Shown one piece after another: positions 6,976-11,101 of a DNA stretch of 11,101 nucleotides; positions within the stretch are counted from its first letter, which is position 1, and every line of letters starts with the position of its first letter. The notes beneath the pieces are model-generated. The model ran no database searches. It was given only the letters and a program-made list of their open reading frames with translations, and had not been told where the DNA came from. The DNA comes from an uncultured Eubacteriales bacterium (GTDB lineage Bacteria > Bacillota > Clostridia > Christensenellales > Borkfalkiaceae). The position numbers were made by a program, and so were the translations under genes. Location: NCBI GenBank assembly GCA_900556195.1, contig USOJ01000016.1, positions 1 to 11,101 of the forward strand, read 5' to 3'.

Positions 6976-7049
6976 TTTTGTCGCTATGCGACATTTTCCC
7001 CGTTTCATCGGGGACATTTACCCCGCATTAAAGGTCGGAGCGGCTGTAT
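6976..7049 (+). repeat. R3 structured repeat, copy 1 (inverted partner at 11028-11101)
   Basis: Contains two tandem hairpins: TGTCGC/GCGACA (6979-6984/6988-6993, loop TAT) and CCCCG/CGGGG (6998-7002/7009-7013, loop TTTCAT). A second CCCCG (7021-7025) could compete for the same CGGGG. The element ends in the R1 core GGAGCGGCTGTAT. An inverted copy at 11028-11101 matches nearly throughout; in the first hairpin only the loop differs (TAT versus TTC). There is no coding capacity. Confidence 0.75.
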
Positions 7050-7053
7050 AGTC
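7036..7053 (+). repeat. R1 repeat, copy 2 (tail of R3 copy 1)
   Basis: CGGAGCGGCTGTATAGTC, matching the R1 core after upp1 at 6848-6864 except for the first bases. Here it forms the downstream end of the R3 element. The 29 bases between it and the DUF523 stop show no terminator. Confidence 0.6.
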
Positions 7054-7082
7054 GTTCGTTATGTCAACGATTATGTTACGGA

Positions 7083-7502
7083 TTATAATTCGTTTTCGGT
7101 AACGACGGTAAAACCCTCGGCGAGAAGTTTGTCAACCGTAACGCCGTTGCCTTCGCGTTTTCCGCCCGTAAAAGTACCGTCGTATATAACGCCTTTCCCG
7201 CAGGACGGACTGTTCGCTTTAAGCACGCAATAATCAACCGCGTTTGCTTTCGCTATTTCCACCGCGAGATTTGCTCCGCGTTCGTATTCTTCGGTTACGT
7301 CGACGCCTATATCCGAAATAATCTTTTCGCCCACGCGTTCCGCGGGGTGGCGGGGAGTGGAAAGTCCGCCGAGTTGTTCGGGGCAGACGGGTATAAGTAC
7401 GTTGTCTTTGCCTAAATCAAGCAATTTTTCGTTTTTGCAATTGTCGCCTTTGTAGCGGCAATCGCTGCCGAATAAACACGCGCTGACTAAGATTTTTTTC
7501 AT
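7083..7502 (-). CDS. DUF523 family protein
   Basis: The 139-residue product has the DUF523 hallmarks: VSACLFGSDCRYKG at 6-19 (C9, C15), IPVCPEQLGGLSTPR at 37-51 (C40) and LKANSPSCG at 94-102 (C101). The conserved Cys positions suggest metal or Fe-S binding, but no function is established for the family. No signal peptide or membrane helix is visible, so it is probably cytosolic. The length is typical of single-domain members (about 140-150). It is transcribed alone, divergent from upp2, from a promoter at 7520-7548. The predicted start is only about ten bases before the ATG, so GAGGTG (7508-7513) would sit at the very 5' end of the mRNA. It splits the two upp genes. Confidence 0.93.
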   Translation of the reverse strand: MKKILVSACLFGSDCRYKGDNCKNEKLLDLGKDNVLIPVCPEQLGGLSTPRHPAERVGEKIISDIGVDVTEEYERGANLAVEIAKANAVDYCVLKANSPSCGKGVIYDGTFTGGKREGNGVTVDKLLAEGFTVVTENEL

Positions 7503-7519
7503 AAAAGCACCTCGAAAAA

Positions 7520-7548
7520 ATTATAACAAATACGAAAAATTTAATCAA
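7520..7548 (-). promoter_or_regulatory. Promoter of the DUF523 gene
   Basis: On the minus strand: TTGATT (7548-7543), 17-base spacer, TATAAT (7525-7520) preceded by TGT. The predicted start at about 7513 leaves a 5' leader of about 10 bases, with the ribosome site at its first bases. Confidence 0.85.
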
Positions 7549-7567
7549 ACAATATAAAGGAGTAAAA

Positions 7568-8206
7568 ATGAAAACTTATCCTAACGTTCATATTCTCGAT
7601 CACCCGCTTATCCGTCATAAAGTCGCGATTATCAGAGATAAAGCGACCACTACTAAACAATTCCGCGAAGTAATCGAAGAAATCGCCACGCTTATGGCTT
7701 ACGAAGCGTTCAAAGACGTTCCCACTAAAAAAATCGTAGTCGAAACTCCGCTCGAATCGGTAGAACAGACCGTAGTTAAAGAAAATTCGATAGCGATCGT
7801 TCCCATTTTAAGGGCGGGCTTAGGAATGGTAAACGGAATACTTACCCTTTTCCCCGCGGCGAAAGTAGGGCATATAGGTATGTACCGCAACGAAGAAACG
7901 CTCGAACCGCAGGAATACTATTGTAAACTCCCCGCGCATATCGACGAAAAAGTCGTTATGCTCGTAGACCCCATGCTCGCGACGGGCGGCAGCGCGTGCG
8001 ACGCTATAACTCAACTTAAAAAACGCGGTTGCAAGAAGATTAAGTTTTTGGCGATTATCGGCGCGCCCGAGGGCGTAGAAAAGGTTGCCGAAAAGCACCC
8101 CGACGTGGAAATTTACGTTTCTACGCTCGACAGATGCTTAAACGAGAACGGTTATATTTTACCCGGCTTAGGCGACGCGGGCGACCGTATTTTCGGCACG
8201 AAGTAA
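7568..8206 (+). CDS. upp: Uracil phosphoribosyltransferase, canonical copy
   Basis: Cytosolic enzyme making UMP from uracil and PRPP. The 212-residue product (family usual ~209) has the PRPP loop DPMLATGGSA at 134-143 and the canonical uracil loop GYILPGLGDAGDRIFGTK at 195-212. AAAGGAG lies six bases before the ATG. The 65 bases upstream also carry the divergent DUF523 promoter. I see no equally good plus-strand promoter: TATAAA (7553-7558) overlaps the ribosome site and TTTAAT (7540-7545) lacks a -35. The SGNH gene follows after 157 bases without a visible terminator. Blocks of near-identical DNA shared with upp1 point to duplication with recombination. This copy is the more likely housekeeping enzyme. 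Confidence 0.96.
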   Translation: MKTYPNVHILDHPLIRHKVAIIRDKATTTKQFREVIEEIATLMAYEAFKDVPTKKIVVETPLESVEQTVVKENSIAIVPILRAGLGMVNGILTLFPAAKVGHIGMYRNEETLEPQEYYCKLPAHIDEKVVMLVDPMLATGGSACDAITQLKKRGCKKIKFLAIIGAPEGVEKVAEKHPDVEIYVSTLDRCLNENGYILPGLGDAGDRIFGTK

Positions 8207-8283
8207 GTTAAAAACTAAACTCCGCAGGTTCTGCTTATGACGACAAGACCGTCTTTGCAAGGGGCGTGGCGACCGTGGCAATT

Positions 8284-8300
8284 CCGTCGTTAAACGACGG
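8284..8300. other. Perfect 7-bp hairpin between upp2 and the SGNH gene
   Basis: CCGTCGT (8284-8290) and ACGACGG (8294-8300) with loop TAA. No T-run follows, so it is not an obvious terminator. It abuts an R1 repeat copy and may be part of that element. The whole gap 8207-8363 shows no recognisable promoter. Confidence 0.45.
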
Positions 8301-8326
8301 AGCGATTGTATAGCCGTCCGTACTCC
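8298..8326 (+). repeat. R1 repeat, copy 3
   Basis: CGGAGCGATTGTATAGCCG followed by TCCGTACTCC. It is a diverged match to the copy following upp1 (6846-6875), in the same orientation and also downstream of a upp gene. It lies in what would be the 5' region of the SGNH gene. Confidence 0.55.
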
Positions 8327-8363
8327 CCAAACGGCGTAGCGGGCGGAAAAGGATAAAAACGAT

Positions 8364-9098
8364 ATGAATAAATGGCAGAATAAAAAATTCGTCTTTTTGG
8401 GCGATTCTATAACTTTCGGGGCGGGAACGACCAAACGCTACTTCGATTATCTCAAAGACGACCTGGGCATTATCCCTTACGGCTTCGGAATCGACGGGGC
8501 GCAGTACGCAACCGTTTATAACGAAGCGGAAAAGGCGACGGGAGAAGTTCCCGACGCCGATTGCGTCGTCGTTTTCGCCGGGACCAACGACTTTAACGGC
8601 GGCGTTCCGATAGGCGAGTTTTTCACCGAAACGCTCGACGACGTGGTTCTTTACCGCGACGAAACCGGCAATCCGACTACGACGGAAAAACGCAAAAAAC
8701 GCGATTTTATATATTCGGACGAGACTTTTTGCGGAAGACTTAACAAAGTGTTTTCGTTTCTGAAAACGAAATACGCCGATAAGCAAATTATCGTAATGAC
8801 TCCGCTTCACAGAGCCTACGCCTGTTTTGCAAAAGACAATATACAATATAACGAATTGTACGCTAACGGCAGCGGATTGTTTTTGGAAAGTTACGTCGAA
8901 GCGATAAGAAAAGCCGCCGATATCTGGTCGCTCAACCTTATAGACCTTTACCGCGAGAGCGGGTTGTTTCCGCTTATCGACGAATACGGAAAGTATTTCG
9001 CGAACGATAAAACGGACAGGCTTCATCCGAACGAAAAAGGACACGAAAGAATCGCAAAACTCCTTGCAGAAAAATTGGCTTGTATTCCCGTTTTGTAA
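8364..9098 (+). CDS. SGNH/GDSL-family hydrolase
   Basis: The 244-residue product shows the SGNH blocks in order: FLGDSITFG (11-19, nucleophile S15), a Gly-rich segment GFGIDGAQY (40-48), FAGTNDF (71-77, oxyanion N75) and DRLHPNEKGH (218-227, catalytic D218 and H221). There is no signal peptide or membrane helix, so it should act in the cytosol. The likely reaction is hydrolysis of an ester such as an acyl or acetyl group, but the substrate cannot be told from sequence. An insert rich in K, R and T (about 96-120) carries the charged run TTTEKRKKRDF. The only ribosome-site candidate, AAAAGG at 8347-8352, is a rather long 11 bases from the ATG. No own promoter is visible, so it may depend on read-through from upp2. 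Its link to pyrimidine metabolism is unclear. Confidence 0.9.
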   Translation: MNKWQNKKFVFLGDSITFGAGTTKRYFDYLKDDLGIIPYGFGIDGAQYATVYNEAEKATGEVPDADCVVVFAGTNDFNGGVPIGEFFTETLDDVVLYRDETGNPTTTEKRKKRDFIYSDETFCGRLNKVFSFLKTKYADKQIIVMTPLHRAYACFAKDNIQYNELYANGSGLFLESYVEAIRKAADIWSLNLIDLYRESGLFPLIDEYGKYFANDKTDRLHPNEKGHERIAKLLAEKLACIPVL

Positions 9099-9105
9099 GA
9101 GAATA

Positions 9106-9164
9106 GTCATTGCGAACGAAGTGAAGCAACCTTAGGCAGGGTCGCGTTGCTCTCTTGCAATGAC
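9106..9164. repeat. R2 repeat, copy 2: complete element with terminal inverted repeats
   Basis: A 59-bp element bounded by GTCATTGC (9106-9113) and GCAATGAC (9157-9164). It has an inner hairpin, GCAAC (9126-9130) with GTTGC (9146-9150). It resembles small palindromic dispersed elements. It starts eight bases after the SGNH stop codon and could fold in the mRNA. No T-run follows and there is no coding content. Confidence 0.65.
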
Positions 9165-9214
9165 GGGTTTATGTGTTTTTAACGGGTGGTTATGACTTCC
9201 GATTCGGCGATAAA

Positions 9215-9239
9215 ATTTTTCGAAAAATCTTTTTCGAAA
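9215..9239. promoter_or_regulatory. AT-rich palindrome and direct repeat just upstream of the pyrG promoter
   Basis: ATTTTTCGAAAAAT (9215-9228) is a perfect 14-bp palindrome. TTTTTCGAAA recurs at 9230-9239, fourteen bases downstream of its first occurrence and three bases before the -35. It could be an operator or an UP-like element. No matching regulator is in the window. Confidence 0.4.
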
Positions 9240-9242
9240 CGC

Positions 9243-9272
9243 TTGACAACGACCCGCCGTTTAGTGTAATAT
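9243..9272 (+). promoter_or_regulatory. Promoter of pyrG
   Basis: Consensus -35 TTGACA (9243-9248), 18-base spacer, -10 TAATAT (9267-9272). A TATAAT at 9270-9275 overlaps it but would need a 21-base spacer. Predicted start is around 9279-9282, at or just before GTTTTTGG. The leader would be about 125 bases and holds a terminator. Confidence 0.75.
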
Positions 9273-9297
9273 AATTCTCGTTTTTGGAATAGTCTTC

Positions 9298-9358
9298 GGG
9301 CGTTATTTTTTAAGGGCGATAAAAAGTCCTTAAAAAAAAACGCCCTTTTCGTTTTTTT
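9298..9358 (+). terminator. Leader terminator (candidate attenuator) of pyrG
   Basis: GGGCGTTATTTTTTAAGG (9298-9315) pairs at 17 of 18 positions with the complementary strand 9328-9345, loop of 12, followed by TTTTCG and a further T-run to about 9359. A shorter alternative stem, AAGGGCG (9312-9318) with CGCCCTT (9341-9347), uses the same 3' arm. As it lies between the promoter and the pyrG start, it should reduce pyrG transcription unless bypassed. No PyrR-type CAGAGA hairpin is seen here. Confidence 0.75.
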
Positions 9359-9405
9359 TAACCCGAAAACTCGTCCGAATTGCCATTTTACAAGGGAGTT
9401 TTACT

Positions 9406-11010
9406 ATGAAAAATACTAAATACGTGTTCGTAACGGGCGGAGTCGTTTCGGGACTCGGCAAAGGCATAGTCGCGGCGTCGCTCGGAAGACTGCTTCGACA
9501 GCGCGGCTATTCGATAGCCGTGCAAAAATTAGACCCCTATATGAACGTAGATCCGGGAACGATGAATCCGCTCGAACACGGCGAAGTGTTCGTTACCGAA
9601 GACGGTGCGGAAACCGATCTCGACCTCGGCCACTACGAGCGTTTCACGGGGGTAAACTTAAATAAGTTTTCAAACCTTACTTCGGGTAAAGTTTTTTATT
9701 CGGTAATCGAAAAAGAGCGCAGAGGTGAATATCTCGGTAAAACCGTTCAGATAATTCCGCACGTTACCGACGAAACCAAGAGATTTATCCGTAAAAACGC
9801 CGAGGTTACGCAGGCCGACGTAGTTATTACCGAAATCGGCGGTACGACGGGCGATATCGAATCTCAACACTTTTTAGAAGCGATAAGACAGTTCGCAAAC
9901 GACGTCGGCAGAAAAAACTGCGTGTTCATTCACGTGTGTCTCGTGCCTTACATTTCGGGTTCGGACGAATACAAATCGAAACCCACGCAACACAGCGTCG
10001 CCGAGTTAAGGGGCATAGGCATACAGCCCGACGTGATAGTCGTTCGTTCGGACGGCGAAGTCGGCGAAGATATAAGAGCGAAAATCGCTCTGTTTTGTAA
10101 CGTCCCGCCCGAAAACGTCGTTTCGGACGTTACTATGGACTGCTTATACGAAACTCCGCTCGCTCTGCACGCCAACGGACTTGACAAAGCGGTCTGCAAA
10201 GCGTTACAATTAAAGGGCAGAGCGCATCTTGCGGATTGGCGCAAATTCATTTACTCGGTAAAGAACGCTAAAAAAGAAGTCAGAATCGCGCTCGTCGGCA
10301 AATACGTTCATCTGCACGACGCATACCTTTCGGTGGTCGAAGCGTTAAAAGCGGGCGGTTTCGCGCTCGGCGTAAACGTAAAAATCGAATGGGTAGACAG
10401 CGGGAAAATTACGCCAGAAACCGAAAAGAGCGTATTCGAAAACGTCGACGGAATCATTATTCCCGGCGGGTTCGGCGACAGGGCGACCGAAGGTATGATA
10501 GAAACCTGCCGTTACGCAAGGGTAAACGGCGTTCCGTGTCTGGGTATCTGCCTCGGTATGCAGATGATGGTAATAGAGTACGCGAGAAACGTCGCCGGGC
10601 TTAAAAACGCCACTTCGGGCGAGTTCGACGAAAAGGGTGAAAATAAGGTTATCGACCTTATGCCCGACCAGATAAACGTAAGCAGAAAGGGCGGCACCAT
10701 GAGGCTCGGCGCGTATTCGTGCCGCTTAAAAGCGGGTACAAAAATTGCCGGAGCGTACGGCGAAGGCGATATATCCGAACGCCACCGCCACAGATACGAA
10801 TTCAATAACGATTACAGAGAAAAACTCGAAAACGCGGGGCTTACCCTGTCGGGGACTTCGCCAGACGGCAGACTCGTAGAAACGGTAGAAGTTACGTCTT
10901 TGCCGTACTATATAGGTTGCCAGTTCCACCCCGAATTCAAATCCCGCCCCGATAAAGCGCATCCGCTTTTCAAAGGGCTTATAGCGGCCGCTCTCAACGG
11001 CAAAAAATAA
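9406..11010 (+). CDS. pyrG: CTP synthase (glutamine-hydrolysing)
   Basis: Converts UTP to CTP using ATP and glutamine, the last step of pyrimidine nucleotide synthesis, in the cytosol. The 534-residue length is normal. The N-terminal synthetase domain (about 1-270) has TGGVVSGLGKG (10-20) and GHYERF (75-80). The C-terminal class I glutamine amidotransferase domain (about 292-530) has the oxyanion segment GGFG (354-357), nucleophile C382 in GICLGMQ, and H508/E510 in QFHPEF. All catalytic residues are present. AAGGGAG lies seven bases before the ATG. The gene has its own promoter and a leader terminator, and appears monocistronic within the window. No intrinsic terminator is visible before the repeat at 11028. 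Confidence 0.98.
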   Translation: MKNTKYVFVTGGVVSGLGKGIVAASLGRLLRQRGYSIAVQKLDPYMNVDPGTMNPLEHGEVFVTEDGAETDLDLGHYERFTGVNLNKFSNLTSGKVFYSVIEKERRGEYLGKTVQIIPHVTDETKRFIRKNAEVTQADVVITEIGGTTGDIESQHFLEAIRQFANDVGRKNCVFIHVCLVPYISGSDEYKSKPTQHSVAELRGIGIQPDVIVVRSDGEVGEDIRAKIALFCNVPPENVVSDVTMDCLYETPLALHANGLDKAVCKALQLKGRAHLADWRKFIYSVKNAKKEVRIALVGKYVHLHDAYLSVVEALKAGGFALGVNVKIEWVDSGKITPETEKSVFENVDGIIIPGGFGDRATEGMIETCRYARVNGVPCLGICLGMQMMVIEYARNVAGLKNATSGEFDEKGENKVIDLMPDQINVSRKGGTMRLGAYSCRLKAGTKIAGAYGEGDISERHRHRYEFNNDYREKLENAGLTLSGTSPDGRLVETVEVTSLPYYIGCQFHPEFKSRPDKAHPLFKGLIAAALNGKK

Positions 11011-11027
11011 TACGGTCGTGTGCGCCG

Positions 11028-11101
11028 ATACAGCCGCTCCACCTTCTATTGCGGGGTAAATGTCCCCGATGAAACGGGGAAAATGTCGCGAAGCGACAAA
11101 A
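11028..11101 (-). repeat. R3 structured repeat, copy 2 (inverted), cut by window end
   Basis: On the minus strand it reads from 11101 as TTTTGTCGCTTCGCGACA, then the CCCCG/CGGGG hairpin, a further CCCCGC and the R1 core GGAGCGGCTGTAT at its end. It matches 6976-7049 nearly throughout, in opposite orientation. It begins 18 bases after the pyrG stop codon. The element may extend past the window edge. Confidence 0.75.

Noticed and set aside
7016..7080. Minus-strand promoter starting at a TTGACA near 7064
   Set aside because: No -10-like sequence lies 16-18 bases downstream and no minus-strand gene follows within the gap.
6839..7082. CRISPR array or tandem repeat cluster
   Set aside because: The repeats are of different types, unevenly spaced and palindromic, with no regular spacers and no cas genes.
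7059..7087. Plus-strand TATAAT at 7082-7087
   Set aside because: It lies over the stop codon of the DUF523 gene, has no -35 and leads into no plus-strand gene for almost 500 bases.
8207..8363. Terminator of upp2 at the 8284-8300 hairpin
   Set aside because: The stem is perfect but no T-run follows; the sequence continues into an R1 repeat.
6839..9170. Insertion sequence or other autonomous mobile element
   Set aside because: No transposase or recombinase reading frame is present; the repeats are all under 80 bases and non-coding.

Overview
The window looks like a chromosomal segment of a Gram-positive bacterium of the Bacillota, most likely an uncultured gut-type Clostridia lineage. Evidence: strong Shine-Dalgarno sites (AAGGAGG/AGGAG types), sigma-A style promoters with an extended -10, intrinsic terminators with T-runs, a PyrR-type attenuator, and the GGGtGRT/NifU-like pair seen mainly in Clostridia and other anaerobes. 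I cannot name a genus from the sequence.

Layout. Positions 49-1755 (minus strand) hold an IscU/NifU-like scaffold protein followed 12 bases later by a GGGtGRT-family protein, one operon from a near-consensus promoter at 1831-1859. Divergent from it, tyrS (tyrosyl-tRNA synthetase) and galE (UDP-glucose 4-epimerase) lie 16 bases apart as a plus-strand operon from a promoter at 1881-1909. From 4372 onward the window is mainly a pyrimidine-supply block: an NCS2 uracil permease behind a promoter and a PyrR-like attenuator (4372-4503), then two uracil phosphoribosyltransferase genes (6197-6838 and 7568-8206), and finally pyrG (CTP synthase, 9406-11010) with its own promoter and a terminator in its leader. 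A DUF523 gene (minus strand, 7083-7502) sits between the two upp copies, and an SGNH hydrolase gene (8364-9098) sits between upp2 and pyrG.

How the genes fit together. The permease imports uracil, Upp converts it with PRPP to UMP, and PyrG aminates UTP to CTP. Three elements look regulatory: PyrR-type attenuation of the permease, a separate terminator-attenuator ahead of pyrG, and an AT-rich palindrome just upstream of the pyrG promoter. pyrR itself is not in the window. The two Upp copies differ in the loop that normally binds uracil.

The intergenic DNA between upp1 and the window end carries several families of short structured repeats (called R1, R2 and R3 here), including a ~74-bp element present as inverted copies at 6976-7049 and 11028-11101. 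There is no transposase, integrase, CRISPR array, rRNA or tRNA gene. The most unusual items are the pyrG leader, the paralogous Upp with the altered loop, the dispersed structured repeats and the GGGtGRT pair. I found no clear novel defence or mobile system.
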